The notes beneath the pieces are model-generated. The model had not been told where the DNA came from. It saw only the letters and a list, made by a program, of their open reading frames with translations, and did not search any database. This document shows, one piece after another, positions 16,216-24,800 of a DNA stretch of 64,000 nucleotides. Position numbers and translations under genes: made by a program. The DNA lies in assembly GCA_944322935.1 (NCBI GenBank), contig CALUQO010000004.1:17054-81053 (forward strand), in the 5' to 3' direction. Source of the DNA: Candidatus Gastranaerophilales bacterium (GTDB lineage: Bacteria > Cyanobacteriota > Vampirovibrionia > Gastranaerophilales > Gastranaerophilaceae). Each line of letters starts with the position of its first letter. The first letter of the stretch is position 1.

Positions 16216-17094
16216 CTATCTTATTTGTTTTATAGCATCAGGTATGCAATCAATCTGGTCTGTGGCCAGCACACTGTATTGAGTAAGGGTTTTAGATGCA
16301 ATTTCTCCGCACAGGCCGTGCAGGTATACACCGAGAATAGCCGCGTGCTTAACCTGTCCGCCCTGTGCAATAAGCCCCGATATTATACCTGTTAAAACAT
16401 CTCCGCTTCCCGCCTTGGCAAGGGCGCTGTTACCTCTTGTGTTGATATAAACATTTCCGTCCGTTGTACAGATAACTGTTTTGTTGCCTTTTAAAACAAC
16501 ATTACACCCGAACTTTTGCACTGCCTGAAGAGCATAATTAACCCTGTCCTTTTGAATTTGCTCTACGGGTACATTGATTAATCTGGATAATTCCATCGGG
16601 TGCGGTGTTATAACAGCATTTGTATAAAGATGCTCAATATCGCTTGCCGCTATGATATTTAATGCATCAGCGTCAATTACGGCTCTTTTGTTTGTTTGGG
16701 TAAGATATTTTATTACTTCTTTTGTAAATCCGCTGACTTCATCGGCTGTTGAAAGCCCCGGCCCTAAGGATACAACACTGTATGTATCAATATAATCTTT
16801 CACTTGAGAAAAAGCATTTTGTGCTATGCATTCATCATTCGCCGTTTCGAGAGGTAAAAAAGTAACCCACGGACAAGCCGCAGCAAGATTGTTGACAACC
16901 TGCTTCATTGTAGCGAGGGTAACAAGTCCGGCTCCTGTTTTAAGCGGTGCAAGTGAAGACAAATAAGCCGCTCCCTGATAATATACGGAACCCGCTATAT
17001 TTAAAACCTTTCCGTATGTCCCTTTATTTGAGTCTTCTCTTCGTTGAGGAAGAAGAGCGCTGACAAAATCTCTGGTTAGTTCAATGACAGGCAT
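16216..17094 (-). CDS. nnrD: ADP/ATP-dependent NAD(P)H-hydrate dehydratase
   Basis: A 292-aa protein of the YjeF C-terminal (ribokinase-like) family. N-terminal KGTYGKVLNIAGSVYYQGAA, central VVSLGPGLST and VIDADALNI, and near the C-terminus ALAKAGSGDVLTGIISGL with the catalytic GSGD Asp. It repairs hydrated NAD(P)H using ATP or ADP. The YjeF N-terminal epimerase domain is absent, so the epimerase must be elsewhere. I chose ATG 17094 (MPVIELT), which has GGAGTG upstream; a longer frame from 17127 lies inside trmL. It starts 4 nt after the trmL stop, so the two are surely cotranscribed. Confidence 0.9.
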   Translation of the reverse strand: MPVIELTRDFVSALLPQRREDSNKGTYGKVLNIAGSVYYQGAAYLSSLAPLKTGAGLVTLATMKQVVNNLAAACPWVTFLPLETANDECIAQNAFSQVKDYIDTYSVVSLGPGLSTADEVSGFTKEVIKYLTQTNKRAVIDADALNIIAASDIEHLYTNAVITPHPMELSRLINVPVEQIQKDRVNYALQAVQKFGCNVVLKGNKTVICTTDGNVYINTRGNSALAKAGSGDVLTGIISGLIAQGGQVKHAAILGVYLHGLCGEIASKTLTQYSVLATDQIDCIPDAIKQIR

Positions 17095-17098
17095 GATT

Positions 17099-17563
17099 TT
17101 ACACTCCAATCTGTCGTAATGCTTCATAAATCACTATAGCCACAGAATTAGATAAGTTAAGACTTCTTTGACCATTTTGCATAGGTATAGTGAGTGCGTA
17201 TTGAGATTTATCTTCCAATAGCTGTTCGGGCAATCCTCTTGTTTCAGGGCCAAAAACAAGAAAATCTCCATCTTTGAACTTTGCGTCGGTATAAAGGTTT
17301 TTAGTTTTTGTTGTAAGGTAATAAAAAGTATTGTCCGGAAATTTTTCCCACAATTTTTCTATGTTTTCTATTCTTGTAATATTTACGGAATCCCAGTAAT
17401 CAAGCCCCGCTCTTTTCAGATGTCTGCTATCAATTGAAAAGCCCAACTTTCCGACAAGATAAACATCACTGTTTGTGCAGGCCGCAAGCCTCACTATGTT
17501 ACCTGTGTTCTGGGGAATTTCAGGTTCGTAAAGTACTATATTTAATTTTGCTTTTATTTCCAT
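17099..17563 (-). CDS. trmL: tRNA (cytidine/uridine-34-2'-O)-methyltransferase
   Basis: A 154-aa SPOUT methyltransferase of typical TrmL/YibK length. Seen: LNIVLYEPEIPQNTGNIVRL at the start, then FLVFGPETRGLP and IPMQNGQRSLNLSNSVAIV, which form the trefoil-knot SAM site. The enzyme methylates the wobble ribose of tRNA-Leu isoacceptors, improving decoding. It lies between a conserved hypothetical gene and nnrD, probably in one minus-strand operon. Confidence 0.95.
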   Translation of the reverse strand: MEIKAKLNIVLYEPEIPQNTGNIVRLAACTNSDVYLVGKLGFSIDSRHLKRAGLDYWDSVNITRIENIEKLWEKFPDNTFYYLTTKTKNLYTDAKFKDGDFLVFGPETRGLPEQLLEDKSQYALTIPMQNGQRSLNLSNSVAIVIYEALRQIGV

Positions 17564-17612
17564 TCTTTACAATCTTATGATTTTATTTAATAAGAACATT
17601 TGACCTGTTTTA

Positions 17613-18242
17613 TTATACAATAAAATAATTTTCGCCCTCATCCGTAAGAGTGTATTGAGTATATTCGCTTGTCTGCGTTAAATCGGGAACAACCCTCACA
17701 AGGTTTTGTTTTATTGCTTCGTCTATTGTTGCATGATCGACTGCGCTGCCTGTAGCGGGCACCAGCTTTGCGTTAAGCTCTTTTATCGTAAACATTTCTT
17801 TGTTTTCAATATTTAAAATATACATGCCTGCTACTATCAGTCTGTCTATGTCATTTTGCGGATTGTAGGTGCTTAAATACTGCTCAAAATCAGCGCCTGT
17901 GTCGACTTTTTCAACAACTTCAGTTTTCGGATTCTGTATAGATTCTTCAAGCGCCCTCTCAAAATCCACTTCTGCCACCAGATTTTCTTTTGTGTCGCTG
18001 AAGTCAAATGTCGGAGCTGACATGTCGTTTATTGAGGCAAGCGCCTTAACATTTATAAAACCTCTTCTTTGCGCCTGAGGCTCCGGCTCGGCTTGAGGAG
18101 TTTCTTTGGGCTGCTTAAGCGGCGTTCCGTTCACAAGCCCGTTTATCCAATCTCCGAGCTGCTGCTCAAACGTAAATTTGTCAGTCGTAGAAAATTCAAA
18201 CTCGATGTCGCCTTTTCTGATTTTAAAATAGTATTCGTGCAT
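17613..18242 (-). CDS. Conserved hypothetical protein, C-terminal winged-helix-like
   Basis: A 209-aa acidic protein. The N-terminus (HEYYFKIRKGDIEFEFSTTD) looks like a small beta domain that could bind another protein, followed by a Pro/Gln/Glu linker. Residues ~135-209 (DRLIVAGMYILNIENKEMFT, IDEAIKQNLVRVV, YTLTDEGENYFIV) have the layout of a winged helix of the kind used in archaeal and bacterial regulators. It lies 10 nt after gcvPB in the same orientation. No family name can be given; a DNA- or protein-binding role is plausible only. Confidence 0.55.
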   Translation of the reverse strand: MHEYYFKIRKGDIEFEFSTTDKFTFEQQLGDWINGLVNGTPLKQPKETPQAEPEPQAQRRGFINVKALASINDMSAPTFDFSDTKENLVAEVDFERALEESIQNPKTEVVEKVDTGADFEQYLSTYNPQNDIDRLIVAGMYILNIENKEMFTIKELNAKLVPATGSAVDHATIDEAIKQNLVRVVPDLTQTSEYTQYTLTDEGENYFIV

Positions 18243-18252
18243 AAGTTGTTCC

Positions 18253-19707
18253 CTAATCTAATTTTTGTTGAGGCTTCCACCTTAAATCAAGGTGTCTTGC
18301 CGCATTTGTTTCATCCACTCTTTTAACCGGTGCATTGTGCGGAGCGCAAAGCACATTTTGTGGAGCTTCGTCAACCTCTTTTGCTATTTTTATCATAACA
18401 TCAGCAAACTCGTCGAGGCGTGCTTTGTTTTCCGTTTCCGTCGGCTCAATCATCATTGCCTCTGATACAATGAGCGGGAAATATACTGTCGGCGGGTGGA
18501 ATTTGTAATCCATAAGCCTTTTAGCTATTTCAAGAGTGTGTACCCCTTTTGCCTTTTGTCTGTCGCCCGAGAGCACAAATTCGTGCATGCAGGTACAGTC
18601 ATAAGGGAGGTCATAGTAAGATTTCAGCTTTTCTTTGAGATAATTTGCATTTAAAACAGCATCCTGCGAGGCCTGTTTAAGTCTGTCACCCTTCATCAGT
18701 ATATAAGCGTAAGCCTTTACAAGCACCCCGAAGTTGCCCTGAAACTCTTTTATCTTGCCGATTGTGTTTTTCAAATCGTAATTTCTGACGTATTTTTCGC
18801 CGTTATAATCAATAACAGGCACAGGCAAAAATTCTTTTAAACTTTCTACAACCCCGACCGGCCCTGCTCCGGGGCCTCCGCCGCCGTGAGGTGTGGAAAA
18901 TGTCTTGTGCAGGTTCAAATGCACTATGTCAAAGCCCATTTTTTTCGGTGTTGTTATCCCCATAATCGCGTTGAGGTTTGCCCCGTCATAGTATAACAGT
19001 GCTCCGTTTTCGTGTGCGATTTTTGCAATTTCCGATATGTTTTCTTCAAACAGCCCGAGAGTGTTGGGATTCGTCATCATAATGGCTGCGATTGTGTCTT
19101 TGTGCTCATCAAAAAGTGTTTGCAAATGTTCAACATCCACCTGACCTTTTGAGTTGCTGTTTACTTTTACAACCTCAAACCCGCACATGCCTGCTGAGGC
19201 CGGGTTTGTGCCGTGGGCTGAATCGGGGATAATGACTTTTTTACGCTGCGGCTGATTGTTCACTTTAAAATAGTGTTTTACTATCATCATTCCGCAAAGC
19301 TCGCCGTGAGCGCCGGCCGAACCGTGAAGAGTCATTGCGTCCATACCGGTAATCTTTTTTAATGCCTCCTGCAGCTTGTGCATAAGCTCAAGCGCACCCT
19401 GTGCATCGTCGTCGGATTGCAGCGGGTGAAGATTCGTAAAACCTTCAAGCGATGCAAGATACTCGTTAACCTTCGGGTTGTATTTCATAGTGCAGGAGCC
19501 GAGCGGATAAAAGCCTGATTCCACACAAAAGTTTTTATCCGAAAGCTCTTTAAAGTGTCTCATTGCCTCTAGTTCGCTTACCTCGGGCAATACAGGTGTG
19601 TCTTTTCTTAAAAACTGCTGCGGCAAAAAGTCTGCGGAGATTTCTTCTTCGCACAACGTTACGCCCGTCATTCCCTTTATTGATTTTTCAAAGATTGTTT
19701 TAGTCAT
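18253..19707 (-). CDS. gcvPB: Glycine dehydrogenase (decarboxylating) subunit 2
   Basis: A 484-aa PLP enzyme, the C-terminal half of split glycine decarboxylase. Seen: FYPLGSCTMKYNPKVNEYLA, DSAHGTNPASAGMCGFEVV, and NLHKTFSTPHGGGGPGAGP with the PLP-binding Lys. With GcvPA it decarboxylates glycine and passes the aminomethyl group to lipoylated GcvH. Neither gcvPA, gcvT nor gcvH lies in this window. The gene has its own sigma70-type promoter (19782-19810) and no glycine riboswitch was recognised. Confidence 0.96.
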   Translation of the reverse strand: MTKTIFEKSIKGMTGVTLCEEEISADFLPQQFLRKDTPVLPEVSELEAMRHFKELSDKNFCVESGFYPLGSCTMKYNPKVNEYLASLEGFTNLHPLQSDDDAQGALELMHKLQEALKKITGMDAMTLHGSAGAHGELCGMMIVKHYFKVNNQPQRKKVIIPDSAHGTNPASAGMCGFEVVKVNSNSKGQVDVEHLQTLFDEHKDTIAAIMMTNPNTLGLFEENISEIAKIAHENGALLYYDGANLNAIMGITTPKKMGFDIVHLNLHKTFSTPHGGGGPGAGPVGVVESLKEFLPVPVIDYNGEKYVRNYDLKNTIGKIKEFQGNFGVLVKAYAYILMKGDRLKQASQDAVLNANYLKEKLKSYYDLPYDCTCMHEFVLSGDRQKAKGVHTLEIAKRLMDYKFHPPTVYFPLIVSEAMMIEPTETENKARLDEFADVMIKIAKEVDEAPQNVLCAPHNAPVKRVDETNAARHLDLRWKPQQKLD

Positions 19708-19781
19708 TTACTGCTGCCGCCCCTGTGTATTTTCTTTATTTAATGGTTTATATTTAGTTTACCGTTTTAAAATCTATTACC

Positions 19782-19810
19782 ATGTTAAGAATTTGCTACG
19801 GTTCTGTCAA
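19782..19810 (-). promoter_or_regulatory. Sigma70-type promoter of gcvPB
   Basis: Read on the minus strand: TTGACA (19810-19805), a 17-nt spacer, then TAACAT (19787-19782). The -35 is a perfect match and the -10 matches at the key positions. Transcription would begin near 19775, leaving a leader of about 67 nt before the ATG at 19707. The box lies downstream of the structured element at 19869-19942, so that element is not in this leader. Confidence 0.6.
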
Positions 19811-19868
19811 TCATAATATTATTTTATATGGTTTGATTTTGCGCGTATGCTCGTGATTTTACACATCC

Positions 19869-19942
19869 GTTGTTGAATCTGTTCCGGCCGGTAATGTATA
19901 CAAAACAGCTGTATCCTTTCGGCATAGCAGCGTTTCAACAAC
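19869..19942. other. Structured intergenic element, unknown class
   Basis: A 9-bp perfect inverted repeat (GTTGTTGAA at 19869-19877, TTCAACAAC at 19934-19942) encloses a CCGGCCGG palindrome (19884-19891) and an inner hairpin of GCTGTATCC (19908-19916), loop TTTC, and GGCATAGCAGC (19921-19931) with two bulges. Read on the minus strand the inner loop is GAAA, a GNRA tetraloop. A GC-rich tail follows (19943-19960). It sits 3' of the GH13 gene and 5' of the gcvPB promoter, so it could be a processed 3' end, a small RNA or a repeat. No known riboswitch consensus was matched. Confidence 0.4.
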
Positions 19943-19974
19943 CCGTCGGGGCCGCCGTCAAATATCTAAAAAAT

Positions 19975-22299
19975 TTATTTTTTTATTTTATAAATTTTAA
20001 ACTCGGAGGGCTTTAGTTCTCCAAAGTGCAAGCTTGTTTCAGGTTTGGAAAACTTAACTTCTTCAAACTCGCCGCCGCCTGTTGTTTCCGTATCTTTGTA
20101 AACGTATTCCGAAACTATTGAATAGTCACAGGGAATTTGCACAGTTTTGTCATAGACGGTTTGTCCTTCTTTTATATAGGAATTAGAAAATCCGTCATCA
20201 TGATTTTCGCTCACTTTTTCGGTCGGTGCATTGTAATTTGCAACAATCAATAAAGATTCTTTGAGAGGGTCTTTTGATATAAGCCAGCATACAAAACCGT
20301 CATCATCCTGATTAACAATTTCCGCTTCGCCTTCTCTTGTCAAAACATTTTTTAGTGCAAAATCATTGATTGCATTGAATTTGTTAAAGAATTTGTAGTT
20401 TTTGGCTCTCGGCATCGAAATTTCCGAACCGATAACACTTTCAATACCTGTTTTTGTAAAGGATTCGTCGCCGTCAATAAACATAACAGGTCTTTGTGCA
20501 TTTCTTCCGCCCGGTAAAAATTTATACTTAAACCATTTAAACAAAGCCCCGTCCTCACCGAGCTGCCCCGGATACTGGTCGATTGCTCTGAACTCGCCGT
20601 CTTGATTGTTATAGCTTTTTAATATGGACAAATTTCCGTAAGTTGTATCGGGGTTTGCTATGTTAAATTGTTCAAGCTCCTGATTGTCACAAACAATGGC
20701 CTGCGGATTTTTTGAGAATTGTGAAATTATATCGTTGCCCCACAAAACGTCAAATGCCATGTCTTCGTGGTATTCTTTGTAATATTTATCCCACAGCATA
20801 TACTCTGCCAGCGTTGCAAAGTGCGGTATTTTTTCTTTAAGTTCTCTGTTTGCACGCCCCAAAACCTCACGTGGTGCACGGTAGCTTATGGGAACTCCGT
20901 CTTTTTCCGAAACTTCGTCCACTATGTGGTCAATATGGTCAACTCGGAACCCGTCAAAGTTATAGTCATTTTGCAGTTTTTTAAGGTATTCAATATATAA
21001 ATCAATAACAGGTTTGTTGTATTCACCGGATTCCAGATATACAAAGTAATACGGAGTCTGACAGTCAAGGTTTGCAAAATGAGTAACATCATCACCTTTA
21101 AAATCAAAATGTTTAAAAACTGGATAATCTCCGGTTTCCGACATTTTATCAAATACGGGGGTGCCTGCCGAGCACCATGCACCGCCGGGTGCGGGCCACA
21201 GATTTTCTTTTATGAGTGTTTGAATTGTTTCGCCCTGTTTTGTTATATCATCTTCCGTCAATTTTTCGGAGGGTTTAAAACCGTTAAGCTCGGCTGTTAT
21301 ATCTTTCACCCTTGTATGAATTTCTATCTGGGAGTTTCTTTTTGTCATTTCATCGGAAAATTCTTTTTTCTTTGGCGCAATAAGCTCATCAAACCTGTTG
21401 TATATTGCCTGATAGTGTTCGGATAGGTCATTTGAGCCTTTTTTTAGGGTGGATTTGTATATATCCCTTACAATTTCCGCATCTTCTCGGTCAAATTCTT
21501 CTTTTACAACATCAAATGCTTTGTCAACTTCTTTTTCTATTTTGGAAACAAGCGCGTTTATATCATACCAGCGTGCAATGGAGGGGTTTGCCAGAACCAT
21601 TTTGGAAAATCTGCCCGTTTGCGGCAGAACATCATAAATCACACAGTGGCCTGCGAGTTGTGCAAGTTTTATAAATAATTGCACCTGCTGTTTTGTGTTA
21701 AGTCCGAGGTTTTTCGTTATCTTTTTGTCTTCAAGAAGCGGACTTACTTCGCTGCTCACCGGCAGATATGCACAACCGAATTCTCTGGGATGAAAAGGAA
21801 TAAGGTAAATTGTTGTACCGAGCACGCCCTTTTCCGGCATGCCGGCGGGCAAAATAAGAACCTGCCTGAGCCAGTCTATAAGTTTGCCTGTTTCCTGAGT
21901 GTTGTTTCCGTTGCCAAGCCCGGCAAGGTTAATTAATTTTATATTATGCTGTTCTTTTTTCAGCCAGTTGCCGTTTCGATAGTCAGCTCTTTGAGCGGGA
22001 GATATTTTATTGTTTTCAAAGCTAAAAATATTATCCTCTTTGGAAAAAACACCGTTCTTTTTCCATTTTATTTCAAGGCCGTAAAGCACTTCAGCGGGAG
22101 AGAGTGTTTCCAGTGCTTTTATATAAGGATATGGAAGATAACCGTTTTGTTCTATTAAAGATTCAAGCTTTAATTTTTTTTCTTCATCAAGCGCATCAAC
22201 TTCATACAGTTCCTTTAATTTTTCATAGATTGCATTGATTTGCTTATCTGTTCTTTCCTCTTGTCCGGTACCTTTTAGCTTTTTCAAAAACGAAAACAT
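19975..22299 (-). CDS. GH13-type alpha-amylase-family protein
   Basis: A 774-aa protein. After an N-terminal helical region (1-150) there is a TIM-barrel with GH13 landmarks: region I-like VIYDVLPQTGR, region II GFRVDHIDHIVDE (nucleophile Asp), region III ATLAEYMLW (acid/base Glu) and a final region FIDGDES where most family members have a N/H-H-D motif. A beta-rich C-terminal domain follows (YIVSEYVYKDTE, LHFGELKPSEFKIYKI). No signal peptide, so it is intracellular and probably acts on glycogen or maltodextrin; the substrate is unknown. The long insertion (~230-370, charged helical) is unusual. The Shine-Dalgarno is GAGG before 22299. Confidence 0.75.
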   Translation of the reverse strand: MFSFLKKLKGTGQEERTDKQINAIYEKLKELYEVDALDEEKKLKLESLIEQNGYLPYPYIKALETLSPAEVLYGLEIKWKKNGVFSKEDNIFSFENNKISPAQRADYRNGNWLKKEQHNIKLINLAGLGNGNNTQETGKLIDWLRQVLILPAGMPEKGVLGTTIYLIPFHPREFGCAYLPVSSEVSPLLEDKKITKNLGLNTKQQVQLFIKLAQLAGHCVIYDVLPQTGRFSKMVLANPSIARWYDINALVSKIEKEVDKAFDVVKEEFDREDAEIVRDIYKSTLKKGSNDLSEHYQAIYNRFDELIAPKKKEFSDEMTKRNSQIEIHTRVKDITAELNGFKPSEKLTEDDITKQGETIQTLIKENLWPAPGGAWCSAGTPVFDKMSETGDYPVFKHFDFKGDDVTHFANLDCQTPYYFVYLESGEYNKPVIDLYIEYLKKLQNDYNFDGFRVDHIDHIVDEVSEKDGVPISYRAPREVLGRANRELKEKIPHFATLAEYMLWDKYYKEYHEDMAFDVLWGNDIISQFSKNPQAIVCDNQELEQFNIANPDTTYGNLSILKSYNNQDGEFRAIDQYPGQLGEDGALFKWFKYKFLPGGRNAQRPVMFIDGDESFTKTGIESVIGSEISMPRAKNYKFFNKFNAINDFALKNVLTREGEAEIVNQDDDGFVCWLISKDPLKESLLIVANYNAPTEKVSENHDDGFSNSYIKEGQTVYDKTVQIPCDYSIVSEYVYKDTETTGGGEFEEVKFSKPETSLHFGELKPSEFKIYKIKK

Positions 22300-22318
22300 A
22301 AAAAACCTCGTATAAATA

Positions 22319-22347
22319 ATTCTATAGCGCTATCATAGCATAAGCAA
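22319..22347 (-). promoter_or_regulatory. Promoter of the GH13-type gene
   Basis: On the minus strand TTGCTT (22347-22342), a 17-nt spacer and TAGAAT (22324-22319). Transcription would begin about 12 nt before the ATG at 22299, leaving just enough leader for the GAGG site. Confidence 0.45.
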
Positions 22348-22373
22348 AATTCATAATAAATAAACACAAACGA

Positions 22374-23276
22374 CTAAATATTGTTTTGGGTTTGTTTTAG
22401 ATAATTAGTAACCGTTCTTTTGCTTATACCCAAATTTTTTGCTATTTGTTTCAGTGTAATCCCGTTTTGCCGCTGTTGTGTAACCTGACGTATAATATCC
22501 TGTCTGTATTTGTCAAATGCTTGCTGCATATTGAGCTTTTTTAGCAGTCTGTTCAGGGTTGGTTCCGCAATATCCATTTCTTTTGCCAGCGAATATTTTC
22601 CCGTTCCGCATGCTATCTTTTGTTGGATAAACACTTTTAAGTTGTTGTTAAGGGTTTCTTGCAGTCCGTATTTTTTTATGTACTTAGAACAAACCTGCGG
22701 AGGAAGATTGGTTTCTTTTGCAATTTGATTAAAACTTATTGCGTGGTTCAGAGCATTTTTTATTAAATCGAGTTTTTTTTGTTCCTGCATTTTCGTATAT
22801 GAAACACCGTATTTTGTCCGTAATTTAGAAACACTTCCCGCGCTGACACCCTTTTGTTGTGCAATTGCTTTGTTGGAAAGTTCTGACATCAATAATTCTT
22901 TTGTTAATTTTTCTTTTATCGGCCTAAGTCCGTTTTCCAGATTCATTTTTATCCATTTTTCCACATAAAATTTTGCAACCCCCAATTCTTTTGTAATTTG
23001 TACAATGGTTTTTCCCTGCTGTATTAATCGGGGCATATTCCGGTTAAGTTTATCTATTCTTTCTGAAGTTTTTATTTTTGTCGGCACTTTTAGTTCAAAA
23101 AATCTGATAAGCGCATATACTTTTGGGGGGCTGATTTTATATTTAAGCGCAATATCTTGTACAGACATCCCCAGGATAAGACATTTTTCCAGTTGGTTTT
23201 TTGTTAATTTCGGCGCACCCGTAAAATTTAACGGTTGGGTTTGTTGTGTTTTATTGATAAAAAAATGTATGTTCAT
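22374..23276 (-). CDS. Multi-helix-turn-helix protein with N-terminal F-T-G motif
   Basis: A 300-aa basic protein. After LNFTGAPKLTKN (residues ~17-28) come five to six helix-turn-helix-like units about 45 residues apart: GMSVQDIALKYKISPPKVYALI, GKTIVQITKELGVAKFYVEKW, LSNKAIAQQKGVSAGSVSKL, AISFNQIAKETNLPPQVCSKYI, KYSLAKEMDIAEPTLNRLL and ITLKQIAKNLGISKRTVTNYL. An array of this kind suggests sequence-specific binding to a long or repeated DNA site. It resembles no regulator family I can name. It is a single gene. Confidence 0.7.
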   Translation of the reverse strand: MNIHFFINKTQQTQPLNFTGAPKLTKNQLEKCLILGMSVQDIALKYKISPPKVYALIRFFELKVPTKIKTSERIDKLNRNMPRLIQQGKTIVQITKELGVAKFYVEKWIKMNLENGLRPIKEKLTKELLMSELSNKAIAQQKGVSAGSVSKLRTKYGVSYTKMQEQKKLDLIKNALNHAISFNQIAKETNLPPQVCSKYIKKYGLQETLNNNLKVFIQQKIACGTGKYSLAKEMDIAEPTLNRLLKKLNMQQAFDKYRQDIIRQVTQQRQNGITLKQIAKNLGISKRTVTNYLKQTQNNI

Positions 23277-23361
23277 GATTGTATTAATATTCCGGCTACA
23301 TTGCTATAAAAAATATAAAAATAAAAGTTGCTATTTTATTAAAAATTTTTACAAAAAAAAT

Positions 23362-23395
23362 AAAAATACCTCTCTGTCTAAGAGAGGTATTTTAT
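23362..23395 (-). terminator. Rho-independent terminator after the DegT aminotransferase
   Basis: The perfect 10-bp stem AATACCTCTC (23365-23374) and GAGAGGTATT (23382-23391) with a 7-nt loop. Read on the minus strand it is followed by a long T-rich run, so it ends transcription of the 23410-24534 gene. Confidence 0.8.
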
Positions 23396-23409
23396 GGTGG
23401 CAATATATT

Positions 23410-24534
23410 TTAGCAGCAGGCTGCTGATTTGCATTTTGCGATTGCATCTTTAACCTTTTCAACAATTTCTTTTTGTTCTTCCAATGTTAATTCAGCAAAC
23501 ATAGGCAAGCTCATAACATGCTGTGTATCATATTCGGTATGAGGCAAATCACCCATTTTGTAACCGAGATGAGCGTGTACTTTTTGCATATGCAACGGTA
23601 TCGGGTAATACAACATTGCACCTACACCGTTTTCCTGAAGCATTTTTTGAACTTCGTCTCTGTGCGGGACTTTAATTGTGTACTGGTGGTAAACGCAATA
23701 TGTGTCCGGTAATTCTTTTGGAGTTTGAACATCAGGACAATCTTTAAATAGTTCCGTATATCTGTGAGAAACTTCACGACGCATTTTGTTCCATTCGTCT
23801 ATATAGTTCATTTTTACTCTTAAAATTGCAGATTGAATTTCATCAAGACGGCTGTTTACACCGATTTCATCGTGATGGTATCTGATTGCACCGCCATGGT
23901 TTCTTAATGCAACCATTCTGTCCTTGAGGTAATCGCTGTTTGTTACGGCCATACCGCCATCGCCCATACCGCCTAAGTTTTTGGTAGGGAAGAAGCTGTA
24001 GCAGCCGATATCACCGAACGAACCAACTTTTTTACCTTTGTATTCCGCACCGATAGCCTGGCAGCAGTCTTCTATTACGTATAAATTGTGGCGTTTAGCG
24101 ATATCCATTATTGCATCCATATCAGCAGGCTGGCCGTATAGGTGTACAGGCATAATTGCTTTAGTACGCGGAGTAATTTTAGATTCAATTTGTGTTACGT
24201 CCATGTTGAATGTATCAGGGTCAATATCAACAAACACAGGTGTTGCGCCGACAATTTCAACTGATTCCGTTGTTGCAACAAAAGTAAACGCAACTGTTAT
24301 AACCTCATCACCAGCACCTATATCAAGAGCTCTTAATGCAAGATGCAGTGCATCTGTACCGGAGTTAAGCCCGATAGCGTGTTTTGTGCCAAGATATTGC
24401 GCAAATTCCTGTTCAAAAGCTTTTGTATTCGGCCCCAAAATATAAGCACCGGAGCGTAATACTTCCACAACAGCTTTTTCTATCTCAGCTCCCGTTTGTT
24501 TGTATTGTCTTTTTAAATCAACTATAGGAATCAT
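23410..24534 (-). CDS. DegT/DnrJ/EryC1/StrS-family sugar aminotransferase
   Basis: A 374-aa PLP enzyme. Seen: IPIVDLKRQYKQTG at the start, LNSGTDALHLALRALDIG, VIEDCCQAIGAEYKG, SFFPTKNLGGMGDGG with the PLP Lys, and HQYTIKVPHRDE. The family transaminates keto-sugars for lipopolysaccharide, O-antigen or glycan synthesis. No sugar-nucleotide genes surround it, so the product cannot be specified. ATG 24534 has AAGGAGAG immediately upstream; the frame from 24555 would include that site. The C-terminus ends KCKSAACC, an unusual Cys pair. A terminator follows. Confidence 0.9.
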   Translation of the reverse strand: MIPIVDLKRQYKQTGAEIEKAVVEVLRSGAYILGPNTKAFEQEFAQYLGTKHAIGLNSGTDALHLALRALDIGAGDEVITVAFTFVATTESVEIVGATPVFVDIDPDTFNMDVTQIESKITPRTKAIMPVHLYGQPADMDAIMDIAKRHNLYVIEDCCQAIGAEYKGKKVGSFGDIGCYSFFPTKNLGGMGDGGMAVTNSDYLKDRMVALRNHGGAIRYHHDEIGVNSRLDEIQSAILRVKMNYIDEWNKMRREVSHRYTELFKDCPDVQTPKELPDTYCVYHQYTIKVPHRDEVQKMLQENGVGAMLYYPIPLHMQKVHAHLGYKMGDLPHTEYDTQHVMSLPMFAELTLEEQKEIVEKVKDAIAKCKSAACC

Positions 24535-24800
24535 AAAACTCTCCTTTTTCCACATACGTATTCCTAACTATTCTATAATTTTACCACTGTCGTAAAACGC
24601 CTTTATAAAATCTTTACACACGCCGGCGACTAAAAGAGCCATGACAAACAACGGCAGGCATTATTTTAAGCTGCACTTTTTTTTGTCTTGGATTTTTGAA
24701 AACAAACAATGCTGTTTAAATACAAACTATCTAATCTAGTGTCGCAGTTGCTGTCGGCTGACCGCAGCCAGCACCTGCTCACCTTTGCCTTATTTTTCCA

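Noticed and set aside
19708..19974. Glycine riboswitch ahead of gcvPB
   Set aside because: The structured element lies upstream of the likely promoter and lacks the tandem aptamer sequence pattern I would expect.
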